From Idiomarina sp. (GTDB lineage Bacteria > Pseudomonadota > Gammaproteobacteria > Enterobacterales > Alteromonadaceae), in assembly GCA_022565355.1 (NCBI GenBank), contig JAIUMU010000005.1:124001-188000 (forward strand): a stretch of 64,000 nucleotides of DNA. Direction: 5' to 3'. This document shows, piece by piece, positions 52,441-61,625 of the stretch (position 1 is the stretch's first letter; every line of letters starts with the position of its first letter). The translations under genes were made by a program, and so were the position numbers. The notes below the pieces were generated by a model. It was not told where the DNA came from, searched no databases, and saw only the letters and a program-made list of their open reading frames with translations.

Positions 52441-53493
52441 CTAAGTTACTTTTTTCTTAGCCCGAATTCTTGTTTTTGGCTTTGCTTTAGATTTCGGCTT
52501 TGCTTTCGGTTTCTCCGCAGTTTCCGGTTTCGCCTGCTCTTTCGCTTCTTCTTTTAGCTCTTGCGCCGCTTCTTGTTGCTCAGGATCGGGCTCTGTTTCA
52601 TCTGGTGGAATATCTTCGCTGGGTTCATCAAAGAACTCTTCAATACTGGCGGTTAACTCCGCACCCAATAAAATGATATTCCATGATAAATATACCCACA
52701 CAATTAGAATTGGAATAGTGGCGAGGGCACCGTAAATCAACTCGTAAGAGGGGAAGTATTGTAAATATAAGCGGAATCCATGCTTGGCAAATTCAAATAA
52801 CAGCGCACTTACTGCCGCGCCCCAAATCGCATGGCGGAACTTCACTATCTTGTTTGGCACCATCGCGTACAACAAAATAAACGCCATCATGGTGGTGAAA
52901 AACGGGAATAGGGTGAGCATGGTGGTGCGAATACCACCTACATACTCATCGGCAAAGGCCGCTATAGAAAGAAGGTAAGAGCTTAAACCAATACCCGTAC
53001 CCACTAACAGTGGGCCCATGGTAAGCACCATCCAATAAATAGCGAGGCTAATAATGGTGCGGCGGCGGTTATGTACCCGCCAAATATTATTCATGGCTTT
53101 ATCGATTGCAGAAATCAGCATAATCGCCACTACAAACAAAAATATGGCACCTATGGCGGTCATTTGATTGGCGTTTTCAATAAAGCGATTCAAATACTCT
53201 TGCAGCGCTTCACCGCTGGTGGGCACCAAATTGGCAAGCACCATGTTCTCGATGTTTTCGCGAAAGGCTTCAAACACAGGGAACGCTGAAAAAATCGCAA
53301 AAATAACCGCTATTAAGGGTACCAATGAGAGCAAACTTACATAGGTTAAGTGGCCCGCCATAATATTAATGCGGTCATCAACACAGCGCTTGGTAAAATG
53401 GCGCATAAACGCGAAGCTCGTAGTGCCAGCTACCGTTACCTGTTCACGTACCTTCGGCCAATCAATTGGCGCACGCTTTGCTTGCTTACTCAT
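52441..53493 (-). CDS. yihY: YihY/BrkB family inner membrane protein
   Basis: A 350-residue protein; residues about 25-285 form the six-helix YihY domain (NIMAGHLTYVSLLSLVPLIA, then DKAMNNIWRVHNRRR and YGALATIPILIVWVYLSWNI). The tail from about 290 is charged and ends in a Lys/Pro/Ala repeat region (KPKAKPKSKAKPKTRIRAKK), absent from E. coli YihY (290 residues). The family was once misnamed RNase BN; it is an uncharacterised membrane protein. Upstream of dtd, divergent from yiiD. Confidence 0.9.
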   Translation of the reverse strand: MSKQAKRAPIDWPKVREQVTVAGTTSFAFMRHFTKRCVDDRINIMAGHLTYVSLLSLVPLIAVIFAIFSAFPVFEAFRENIENMVLANLVPTSGEALQEYLNRFIENANQMTAIGAIFLFVVAIMLISAIDKAMNNIWRVHNRRRTIISLAIYWMVLTMGPLLVGTGIGLSSYLLSIAAFADEYVGGIRTTMLTLFPFFTTMMAFILLYAMVPNKIVKFRHAIWGAAVSALLFEFAKHGFRLYLQYFPSYELIYGALATIPILIVWVYLSWNIILLGAELTASIEEFFDEPSEDIPPDETEPDPEQQEAAQELKEEAKEQAKPETAEKPKAKPKSKAKPKTRIRAKKKVT

Positions 53494-53637
53494 TCATATC
53501 CCTCTGCATTATTCGTAGGCTTATTGTGGCAGTAGCTATCCATTCCCACAAGTGCCAGTTATAACGTACAGCATAGCTACTTGCTTCTGTAACAATCCTC
53601 CATTAACCTCGATACCCCACTTTGGTTAAGGAAGCAT

Positions 53638-54543
53638 ATGAGTTTACAGGTTATTACACCAACCACTGCAGCGCATTGGGATCAATATTACGCCTTGCGC
53701 TACCAAGTGCTGCGTAAGCCTTTTCGGCGCCCGCTCGGCTCAGAAAAGGATGAATATGATCAAGTGGCCGAACACCGCATGTTGGTTGATGAAAATGATA
53801 ATCTGATTGGTATTGGTAGATTACACTTTAATAGCAGCGAAGAAGCGCAAATTCGCTTCATGGTGGTGGCGCCCAAATACCAAGGTGAAGGGCATGGCGT
53901 TATGGTAGTGCAGGCGCTTGAATTGTTGGCACGTAAACAAGGCGCTACCCGAGTTATTATTCGCAGCCGCGATACCACCTTAGGGTTTTACCTTAAGTGC
54001 GGATACGAAATTAAAGAGGAAGCCAATACGGTAGACAACCCGATGGCTGAACATCAGCTCGTGAAACAGCTGCATCCTGTGAACCATATTGTATATCGGC
54101 CAACCTGGTGTACTGAATTGCAGAAAACTTGGTATGAACACATCCCCGTAAGTAAGGCGATGTCGATTCGTATCTACCAATACACGGGCCGCAGTATTGA
54201 GCTGCGCGCGCCATTGGCACGCAACATCAACGTACACGGCACCATGTTTGCCGGCAGTTTGTATACCCTTGCTACGCTTACCGGCTGGGGTTTATTGCAA
54301 CTGCAACTACGTGAACGCGATCTCGAAGGCTCTATCGTACTTGCTGAAGGCAAGATTAATTATCGTAAACCGGTAATTGATGATCCGCGGGCGGTTGCTT
54401 ACCTGAATGAAATTAAAGGTGATTTTAGCCCACTTTTGGAAGGCAAAAACGCGCGCTTAACCGTTACGGTAATGGTGCGGGATGGCGATCTCGCCGGCGC
54501 AGAATTCACCGGCGAGTATGTAGTATTGGCCCCGCGCGATTAA
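53638..54543 (+). CDS. yiiD: Bifunctional GNAT acetyltransferase / hotdog thioesterase (YiiD/FabY-like)
   Basis: A 301-residue two-domain protein. Residues 1-145 are a GNAT acetyltransferase ([20 protein letters not shown], acetyl-CoA loop) and 150-301 a YiiD-type hotdog thioesterase ([20 protein letters not shown]). In E. coli this gene, next to dtd-yihY as here, has been linked to initiation of fatty acid synthesis. AAGGAAG precedes the ATG. Its stop overlaps the convergent hutH stop by four bases. Confidence 0.9.
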   Translation: MSLQVITPTTAAHWDQYYALRYQVLRKPFRRPLGSEKDEYDQVAEHRMLVDENDNLIGIGRLHFNSSEEAQIRFMVVAPKYQGEGHGVMVVQALELLARKQGATRVIIRSRDTTLGFYLKCGYEIKEEANTVDNPMAEHQLVKQLHPVNHIVYRPTWCTELQKTWYEHIPVSKAMSIRIYQYTGRSIELRAPLARNINVHGTMFAGSLYTLATLTGWGLLQLQLRERDLEGSIVLAEGKINYRKPVIDDPRAVAYLNEIKGDFSPLLEGKNARLTVTVMVRDGDLAGAEFTGEYVVLAPRD

Positions 54544-56066
54544 CTTACGCGCAACTGCACCAACTCCGTTAATTCACCACTACGAACCACGTTATAGATC
54601 GCCTCAATATCTGGGGCGAAATACCGATCCTCATCGTAAAAGCTTACCTTTGCACGCACTGCTGCGTGGGCTTGCTCCAACGTGGGTGATGATTGCAATG
54701 GCCGACGAAAATCAATGCCCTGCGCCGCACCAAGCAATTCAATAGCAATAATATTCGCCACATTTTCGGCAATATCTTCCAGCCTGCGCGCCGCAAAGGT
54801 TGCCATGGAAACATGATCTTCTTGGTTCGCTGAGGTTGGTAAGCTATCAATTGAAGCTGGGTGCGCTAGGGTTTTGTTCTCTGAAGCGAGCGCTGCCGCA
54901 GTAACTTGTGCCAGCATGAAACCCGAATTAATGCCGCCATTATCTACCAAGAACGGCGGTAAATTACTCAAATGCTTATCCACCAACAACGCGATACGGC
55001 GCTCGGCTAACGAGCCAATTTCTGAGCACGCGATGGCCAGCATATCCGCCGCAATGGCTACCGGTTCAGCATGGAAGTTACCACCAGAAAGAATTTCGTT
55101 ATCATCGGGGAATACTAATGGGTTATCGGTAACACCATTCGCCTCACGGGCTAATACTTCGCTCGCATAGCCGATATGATCCCATACTGCGCCCATCACC
55201 TGAGGCTGACACCGCAGTGAATAAGGGTCTTGAACCTTGCCACAATTGGTATGTGAATCACCAATCGCGCTATTACTGCCCAAAATACGGCGTAGTTCTG
55301 CCGCCATGGCGATTTGCCCCGGCTGACCACGTACCAAGTGAATACGCTCATCAAACGGAGTGCGTGAGCCAAGCGCGGCTTCTACGGTCATTGCGCCCGC
55401 TACTGTTGCTGCTGCGAATACATCTTCAATAGCAAATAAGCCATGCAAAGCCAGTGCAGTAGACGCCTGAGTACCATTCAGCAACGCCAAGCCTTCTTTT
55501 GGTGCCAATTCCATCGGCTCTAGCCCAAGCTGTTTTAAGCCTGCTGCGGCTGGCACTCGTTCACCATTGATCCGCAACTCACCCTCACCTAACAGCGGTA
55601 GCACCATGTGTGCCAATGGCGCTAAATCACCACATGCACCAACCGAACCTTTTTCAGGCACGCATGGGTAGGCTTCGTTATTCAATAAGGTAATTAAGAA
55701 ATCGATTACTTCTGGGCGCACTCCAGAGAACCCGCGCGCTAATGAGTTGATTTTTAACACCAACATTAAGCGTACTACGGCATCGCTCATCATTTTGCCT
55801 ACACCCGCCGCATGTGAAAGCACGATACGGCGTTGCAGATCGGCTAGTTGCTCAGGTGCAATACGAGTGCTGGCCAATAAGCCAAAGCCGGTGTTGATAC
55901 CATATACAACGCGCCCTTCGGCTAGTACTTTGGCAACGGTTTCGGCTGCGCGTGCAACATCTGCGTAGGCCTCTTTCGGCAGCGAAAGCGTTACCGCTTC
56001 GCGATCGATATTGCGTAACTGTGCCAAAGTAATTTGCCCTGGCTGTAATTTCAGTGAGTAACTCAT
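54540..56066 (-). CDS. hutH: Histidine ammonia-lyase (MIO precursor Cys)
   Basis: A 508-residue enzyme converting histidine to urocanate, first step of histidine use. The MIO prosthetic group normally arises from Ala-Ser-Gly; here the stretch [15 protein letters not shown] reads Ala-Cys-Gly, with Cys-145 encoded by TGT (plus-strand 55632-55634). A Cys replacement of this residue in P. putida HutH is reported to form active enzyme, and Cys variants are known in databases, so activity is likely. Other family features ([25 protein letters not shown]) are normal. Last gene of hutC-hutU-hutH. Confidence 0.93.
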   Translation of the reverse strand: MSYSLKLQPGQITLAQLRNIDREAVTLSLPKEAYADVARAAETVAKVLAEGRVVYGINTGFGLLASTRIAPEQLADLQRRIVLSHAAGVGKMMSDAVVRLMLVLKINSLARGFSGVRPEVIDFLITLLNNEAYPCVPEKGSVGACGDLAPLAHMVLPLLGEGELRINGERVPAAAGLKQLGLEPMELAPKEGLALLNGTQASTALALHGLFAIEDVFAAATVAGAMTVEAALGSRTPFDERIHLVRGQPGQIAMAAELRRILGSNSAIGDSHTNCGKVQDPYSLRCQPQVMGAVWDHIGYASEVLAREANGVTDNPLVFPDDNEILSGGNFHAEPVAIAADMLAIACSEIGSLAERRIALLVDKHLSNLPPFLVDNGGINSGFMLAQVTAAALASENKTLAHPASIDSLPTSANQEDHVSMATFAARRLEDIAENVANIIAIELLGAAQGIDFRRPLQSSPTLEQAHAAVRAKVSFYDEDRYFAPDIEAIYNVVRSGELTELVQLRVS

Positions 56067-56139
56067 AACTCTAATTCCAATTTTTTGCTAGCAACGCGGG
56101 TTGCTGATCAACCCGTAAATCTTTAAAAACGCGCGGTGA

Positions 56140-57813
56140 TTATTTTTCTAACGAGGGTAAATCAAGATTACTCTCGGCAGCCGCTTGTTTCGCAATATCA
56201 TACCCGGCATCGGCATGGCGCATTACACCCGTGCCCGGATCGTTCCATAGCACGCGGCTAATGCGCTGATGCGCCGCATCGGTGCCATCGGCCACAATAA
56301 CTACGCCAGAGTGCTGCGAATACCCCATGCCCACACCACCGCCGTGATGTAACGAAACCCAAGTAGCACCGCCTGCCGTGTTCAGCAGGGCGTTTAACAG
56401 TGGCCAATCGGAAACCGCATCAGAACCATCTAACATGGCTTCAGTTTCTCGGTTCGGGCTGGCAACAGAACCCGAATCAAGGTGATCGCGGCCAATAACA
56501 ATAGGAGCCTTGAGCTCACCATTCTTTACCATTTCATTGAATGCTAATCCCAAGCGCACACGATCTTTTAAACCCACCCAACAAATTCGGGCCGGTAATC
56601 CTTGAAACGCAATACGCTCGCGCGCCATATCTAACCAGTTGTGCAAATGCGTATCGTGCGGCATCAGCTCTTTTACTTTCTGGTCGGTTTTATAAATATC
56701 TTCCGGATCGCCCGAAAGCGCTACCCAACGGAATGGGCCGATGCCTTGGCAGAATAGCGGCCGAATGTACGCCGGCACGAAACCTGGGAAATCAAACGCA
56801 TTAGTAACGCCTTCATCTTTCGCCATTTGCCGAATGTTATTGCCATAATCGGTTACCGCTGCACCGCGCTCTTGCATTGTAAGCATAGCCCGCACTTGCA
56901 CCGCCATCGATTGTTTCGCAGCTTGCACCACCCCTTGCGGATTACTTTCCCGCTCGGCGGCCGCTTTTTCCATGCTCCAACCCTGCGGTAAATAGCCATT
57001 TAATGGATCGTGCGCAGATGTTTGGTCGGTTACCACATCTGGGGTAACGCCGCGTTTTACCAGCTCGGCATACACATCGGCAGCATTTGCTAATAAACCT
57101 ACCGATACCGCTCGGCCCTCTTGCTTAGCGCTCTCAATACGCGCCAATGCATCATCTAAATCGGTGGCTTTTTCATCTACGTAACGGGTGCGTAAGCGGA
57201 AATCGATACGGCTTTCATCTACTTCACAGGCCAACATCGAGAAGCCAGCCATAGTGGCCGCCAAAGGCTGCGCGCCACCCATACCGCCCAAACCACCAGT
57301 TAACACCCACTTGCCTGCTGCATTGCCAGCGAAATGCTGCTGCGCAATAGCGCCAAAAGTTTCGTAGGTGCCTTGTACGATGCCTTGCGAACCAATATAG
57401 ATCCACGAACCCGCGGTCATTTGGCCGTACATCATTAAGCCCTTTTTATCGAGCTCGTTGAAGTGTTCCCAGTTCGCCCATTGCGGCACCAAATTCGAGT
57501 TGGCAATCAACACGCGTGGGGCATTCTCATGAGTTGGAAATACACCTACCGGTTTGCCACTTTGTACCAATAAGGTTTCGTTATCTTCCAAGCGATCAAG
57601 CACTTCTACAATTTTATCGAAGCTTTCCCAGCTTCGTGCAGCACGGCCAATGCCACCGTACACCACTAAACCGGCCGGGTGTTCAGCTACATCAGGATCT
57701 AAATTATTCATTAACATGCGCTTTGCAGCTTCGGTTTGCCAACTCTTTGCAGTGCACACACTGCCGGTAGCGGCACGAACTACACGGGTATTATCAACAC
57801 GGGTAAAGCTCAT
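56140..57813 (-). CDS. hutU: Urocanate hydratase
   Basis: A 557-residue NAD-dependent enzyme converting urocanate to imidazolonepropionate. Diagnostic motifs: [20 protein letters not shown], the glycine-rich [18 protein letters not shown] binding NAD, and [18 protein letters not shown] near the C-terminus. The ATG at 57813 is behind AGGAG, which itself overlaps the hutC stop; a frame extending to 57882 lies inside hutC and is not used. Second gene of the leftward operon, 73 bases ahead of hutH. Confidence 0.96.
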   Translation of the reverse strand: MSFTRVDNTRVVRAATGSVCTAKSWQTEAAKRMLMNNLDPDVAEHPAGLVVYGGIGRAARSWESFDKIVEVLDRLEDNETLLVQSGKPVGVFPTHENAPRVLIANSNLVPQWANWEHFNELDKKGLMMYGQMTAGSWIYIGSQGIVQGTYETFGAIAQQHFAGNAAGKWVLTGGLGGMGGAQPLAATMAGFSMLACEVDESRIDFRLRTRYVDEKATDLDDALARIESAKQEGRAVSVGLLANAADVYAELVKRGVTPDVVTDQTSAHDPLNGYLPQGWSMEKAAAERESNPQGVVQAAKQSMAVQVRAMLTMQERGAAVTDYGNNIRQMAKDEGVTNAFDFPGFVPAYIRPLFCQGIGPFRWVALSGDPEDIYKTDQKVKELMPHDTHLHNWLDMARERIAFQGLPARICWVGLKDRVRLGLAFNEMVKNGELKAPIVIGRDHLDSGSVASPNRETEAMLDGSDAVSDWPLLNALLNTAGGATWVSLHHGGGVGMGYSQHSGVVIVADGTDAAHQRISRVLWNDPGTGVMRHADAGYDIAKQAAAESNLDLPSLEK

Positions 57814-57823
57814 TCTGTTCTCC

Positions 57824-58555
57824 TTACTGGATATTCTCTTTTTTGCCACGTTGGGTGTTTTTAAACACCATGTGTCCGCCAAGCCGAAACCGGGAACCCG
57901 GATGCGTTAGGGTTGCTTGGCTCACTACACCATCTCTACAACTGGTGCGGCGTTGAATTTGTAAACAGGGCTCCGGGGTTTCCAACTGCAGCATTTCACT
58001 AATCTGCGGTTCAGGGAGTACCGCTTCAATTAAGTGGCTCGCCTCGGTAAGGGGGGTTACCTCACACAAATACTCATGCGGGGTAATGCTGGTGTAATCT
58101 TGCTGCAAATACTCTGGCACCAAGGCCGGATTTACATAGCGATCTTCTACCTGTACCGGTTGGCCATTTTCAAAGTGCACAATTACCGAGTGCAATACTT
58201 CACTGCCAATTTCGAGTTGTAGGGCACTGGCCACGGTATTCGGCGCTACAACTGTTTCTAACACCTTTACTTCCGCATGGTGGCGATGATTGCGCAGGGC
58301 AATTTCATCGGCGATATTGCGAATTGTAAGCAGCGCCGATTGTGATTTCAGCGGCGCCACAAAGGTGCCAGAACCGCGGGTGCGCGTAACTAAACCCTCT
58401 TCCGAGAGCTCCTGTAACGCACGCCGAGCCGTCATTCGGCTTACTGAAAAGCGCTCGGCAAGGGCGTTTTCGGAAGTAACAGGGTGATACTCCGGCCACT
58501 CGCCCGATTCAATTTTCTGATAAACGTATTCTTTAATGGTTGCAAATTTAGCCAT
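57824..58555 (-). CDS. hutC: Histidine utilisation repressor HutC (GntR family)
   Basis: A 243-residue GntR/HutC repressor responding to urocanate. The winged helix-turn-helix is at residues about 24-70 ([20 protein letters not shown], then RTRGSGTFV), followed by a UTRA ligand-binding domain (about 95-235). It is first in hutC-hutU-hutH and faces hutI; a TGTATATACA dyad in the shared promoter region is its likely operator. Confidence 0.93.
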   Translation of the reverse strand: MAKFATIKEYVYQKIESGEWPEYHPVTSENALAERFSVSRMTARRALQELSEEGLVTRTRGSGTFVAPLKSQSALLTIRNIADEIALRNHRHHAEVKVLETVVAPNTVASALQLEIGSEVLHSVIVHFENGQPVQVEDRYVNPALVPEYLQQDYTSITPHEYLCEVTPLTEASHLIEAVLPEPQISEMLQLETPEPCLQIQRRTSCRDGVVSQATLTHPGSRFRLGGHMVFKNTQRGKKENIQ

Positions 58556-58578
58556 AGCAATTGGACATTTAGCGATGT

Positions 58579-58588
58579 TGTATATACA
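58579..58588. promoter_or_regulatory. HutC operator in hutC-hutI intergenic region
   Basis: TGTATATACA (58579-58588), within ATGTTGTATATACATTAT, is a perfect dyad of the form bound by HutC/GntR repressors. It sits 24 bases before hutC and 108 bases before hutI in the divergent promoter region. Confidence 0.7.
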
Positions 58589-58695
58589 TTATCGACCACC
58601 GCGAAAAAAAATCAATCGCTTTCTATGTAAACTTGCGGTTTAAATGGTTACCTTAGCAAGCAACTGATGATTCTATTAACAGGGAAGCAATCTCC

Positions 58696-59910
58696 ATGGC
58701 CCCACAGCATAGTGATTTTGTTCTGCATTCAGTAACCGCTGCGTGCATGACCAACGCCGAACTTGGCCTCATTGAAAACGCCTGTGTAGTTGTGCGTGAT
58801 GGAATTCTAGTTTGGGTTGGTGAGTTCTCCGCGCTACCGGCCAAGTTCTCCCGATTGCCAGAAATTTGTGGCGGCGATAGATTACTCACCCCAGCACTTA
58901 CGGATTGCCACACTCATCTTGTGTGGGCAGGCTCGCGCGCCGGTGAATTTCGCCAGCGTTTACATGGCGCCAGTTACCAAGACATTGCCGAGGCCGGTGG
59001 TGGCATTCTAAGCACAGTGAAAGCCACCCGTGCCGCCAACGAAGATGAATTATTTAAGGCCTCTCTGCCGCGTGCCAAAGCACTCTTGCACCAAGGCGTG
59101 GCCCATATCGAGATAAAATCAGGGTATGGCTTAAGCCTAGCCGATGAAATTAAGCAGTTACGCGTAGCGCGCCGGATTGGCGAAACCTTGCCGTTAAAAG
59201 TGTCTACTACGCTACTCGCTGCCCACGCACTACCACCCGAATATGAAAATGATAGTGATGGGTATATTCAGCATGTATGTGAACAGATTATTCCTGCAGC
59301 TGCAGCGGAACATCTTGCCGACGCGGTAGATGTGTTCTGTGAAAATATAGGCTTCAGCCGCGCTCAGGCGGAGCGCGTATTTCAAGCGGCGCAAGCGCAC
59401 GGCTTGCCGGTGAAAATTCATGCCGAACAGTTAAGCGATCAAGATGGCAGCGCCTTAATGGCTGAATACAACGGCTTATCTGCAGATCACTTAGAATACT
59501 TATCTGAGCAAGGCATTGCCGCAATGGCGAAGGCCGGCAGCGTTGCCGTTCTGCTGCCCGGTGCGTTCTATTTTCTGCGCGAAACCAAACTGCCACCCAT
59601 TCAAGCTCTGCGCAATGCCAACGTGCCTATTGCTATCGCAACCGATGCCAACCCTGGCTCATCACCACTGGTGCAATTACCATTAATGATGCACATGGCC
59701 TGTTCATTCTTTCGATTAACACCTGAAGAAGCTTGGCTAGGGGTTACCCGCAATGCAGCTTTAGCACTGGGCGACACGCAACAAGGAACGCTCGCCGTTG
59801 GCCAGCGAGCGGATATGGCGTTATGGAATTTAACCAGCCCAGAGCAGATCTGTTACGAGTTTGGTATGAACCCACTCGAACAGTTGTGGATTGGTGGTAC
59901 TGCGGTTTAA
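58696..59910 (+). CDS. hutI: Imidazolonepropionase
   Basis: A 404-residue metal-dependent amidohydrolase opening the imidazolone ring to N-formimino-glutamate. Metal ligands: DCHTHLVWAG (about 73), KIHAEQLSDQDG (His about 241) and ATDANPGSSP (Asp about 316). Divergent from hutC and convergent with hutG, whose stop overlaps by four bases. Third step of the pathway, regulated from the shared operator. Confidence 0.95.
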   Translation: MAPQHSDFVLHSVTAACMTNAELGLIENACVVVRDGILVWVGEFSALPAKFSRLPEICGGDRLLTPALTDCHTHLVWAGSRAGEFRQRLHGASYQDIAEAGGGILSTVKATRAANEDELFKASLPRAKALLHQGVAHIEIKSGYGLSLADEIKQLRVARRIGETLPLKVSTTLLAAHALPPEYENDSDGYIQHVCEQIIPAAAAEHLADAVDVFCENIGFSRAQAERVFQAAQAHGLPVKIHAEQLSDQDGSALMAEYNGLSADHLEYLSEQGIAAMAKAGSVAVLLPGAFYFLRETKLPPIQALRNANVPIAIATDANPGSSPLVQLPLMMHMACSFFRLTPEEAWLGVTRNAALALGDTQQGTLAVGQRADMALWNLTSPEQICYEFGMNPLEQLWIGGTAV

Positions 59911-60941
59911 CGTGCGTTATGTTTCACTCTACTTACAATGTAAGTGAACACTAACTCACTAAGAATCTGCCCCGCGGCTTTCATGCCCGCCTGCACTCCT
60001 AGTGGGTGGCATGCAGGGGCCGCTTCCGCTAAATGCAAATAACAACACTGGGGCGCCTTCGCCAACTCCTGCACAAACAGCAGTGCATCGCTTAACGCAA
60101 CACCGGTGTAATTAAGCGCACTGGCAGGGGCATGCTGAATTGCATCCACATCAAGCTCGATACCCATAGGACACTGCCAACTGGCTACCCGCTGTTGTAG
60201 TGGCTGCAGGTGCTGAGCAAAACTGCTTCCTAACATATCATGCACGCCGCTGTACGTTGCGCCAGCATCTTGCAACTGCTGCAAGGTAGCGGCCGAATTC
60301 TTTGCCGGGTGCAACGCCATTACGTGGTAATGCTTTAGGTAACCCTGCTTGTATGCATAGCTGAACCCATTGCCACTATGCCTACCTTCTAATGGCCGAA
60401 AATCGGCATGCGGATCTAAATTTACGGCGCCTACGGCAGTGTTGTGTACATGCGAGAGGCTTTGCAGTAGCGGCAGCGCATTGTTATGGCCACCACCAAT
60501 AAGAATTACTTCATAACCTTGCTTGAATAAACACTGGGTTACCTCGGCTACGCGTTGATCCAGTTGTTCACACAACTGCCGCAAACGTTGCAGATCATTA
60601 GCATCGCTGGCATCTAGGGTTGTAGCTTCATCGTTGAGATCTTGGCAATCTACTTGCCCAGCGAGTACCACTTCATGTACCGGCAATACTTGCGAATCTT
60701 GCATATTCAAAAACTGCTGCAGAAATGCTTGGAAACCCAGTTCTGCGCCACCTTGGCCAAGATTTGCCCGCGGCCCAATGGATTCTGGCACACCCAGAAT
60801 AGCAAAACGCCCCAGCGGTGCCGCCGAGGCATTTAAATCTGCAAGTGTAGTAATCGCTTCGCCGATGCGTGTTTCCCCAGCGCGAATACTCGCAAACTGG
60901 CTAGGTACAATCGGCTGCCAATGATAATGCTGTTGGCTCAC
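59907..60941 (-). CDS. hutG: Formimidoylglutamase (arginase family)
   Basis: A 344-residue Mn-enzyme of the ureohydrolase fold, releasing formamide from formiminoglutamate. Metal-ligand motifs: GGGHNNALP (about 155), NLDPHADFRP (about 179) and ELDVDAIQHAPASA (about 270). The Q-rich stretch near 110-140 is longer than usual. Alone on the leftward strand, 48 bases after rraA; HutG is the last hut enzyme here, so histidine yields glutamate and formamide. Confidence 0.93.
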   Translation of the reverse strand: MSQQHYHWQPIVPSQFASIRAGETRIGEAITTLADLNASAAPLGRFAILGVPESIGPRANLGQGGAELGFQAFLQQFLNMQDSQVLPVHEVVLAGQVDCQDLNDEATTLDASDANDLQRLRQLCEQLDQRVAEVTQCLFKQGYEVILIGGGHNNALPLLQSLSHVHNTAVGAVNLDPHADFRPLEGRHSGNGFSYAYKQGYLKHYHVMALHPAKNSAATLQQLQDAGATYSGVHDMLGSSFAQHLQPLQQRVASWQCPMGIELDVDAIQHAPASALNYTGVALSDALLFVQELAKAPQCCYLHLAEAAPACHPLGVQAGMKAAGQILSELVFTYIVSRVKHNAR

Positions 60942-60989
60942 AATAACCCTCTTACTTGTGCAACAGAAGTTGCCACGAAATAGCGAATG

Positions 60990-61475
60990 TTATTCGATGT
61001 CTAGCGCTTCAGGCGAAAGGATAATACCGGTGCTATCAGCGTAAAGGTGATCTTCTGGCAAGAAGGTTACACCGCCGAAATTAACCGCTAAATCTGTTTC
61101 ACCAATACCAATCGCATCAGCGCCTACAGGGATAGAAGCAATTGCTTGAATACCGATATCTAAATCTTCCAGCAAATCAACATCGCGAACACAGCCAAAG
61201 CACACGATACCTTCCCAATCATTCTCTAACGCCAGCTCAGCAATGCCGATATCAATCAACGCGCGGCGTAATGAACCACCACCATCAACCAGCAATACTT
61301 TACCTACTCCAGGTTGCTCGAGAGCCGTTTCAATCAGCCCTTTGTCTTCGTGGCACTTTACGGTAACCACTTGGCCACCAAATGATAAACGGCCACCGTA
61401 GTTCGCAAACATAGGTTCAACCACATCCACTTGATCAGCATATAAATCACAAAGTTCTGAGGTGTTGTATTCCAT
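60990..61475 (-). CDS. rraA: Ribonuclease E activity regulator RraA
   Basis: A 161-residue protein that binds and inhibits RNase E. Start [20 protein letters not shown], central [20 protein letters not shown] and [20 protein letters not shown] match RraA fully; length equals E. coli RraA. It lies near hslU, as in enterobacteria. Adjacent on the same strand to hutG, but gap and function suggest separate control. Confidence 0.95.
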   Translation of the reverse strand: MEYNTSELCDLYADQVDVVEPMFANYGGRLSFGGQVVTVKCHEDKGLIETALEQPGVGKVLLVDGGGSLRRALIDIGIAELALENDWEGIVCFGCVRDVDLLEDLDIGIQAIASIPVGADAIGIGETDLAVNFGGVTFLPEDHLYADSTGIILSPEALDIE

Positions 61476-61625
61476 CGGAAACGCTCCTGCACTTAAGCAA
61501 GGTTAGAATTAACTTACAGTATAAACCTTTAACGGCAGGGGCGAAAGAACCCATTGGCTTGCGTTGAAGAATAAAAACACGTTAGATTAACGGCATAAAC
61601 AGCTAGGGTTAGGTAGCGCAGGGAT

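Noticed and set aside
53521..53600. Sigma-54-like TGGCAC upstream of yihY
   Set aside because: TGGCAC is present on the leftward strand but no TTGC follows at the right spacing.
57814..57882. Longer start for hutU
   Set aside because: Lies within hutC; the ATG at 57813 has the Shine-Dalgarno and the family start MSFTR-like sequence.
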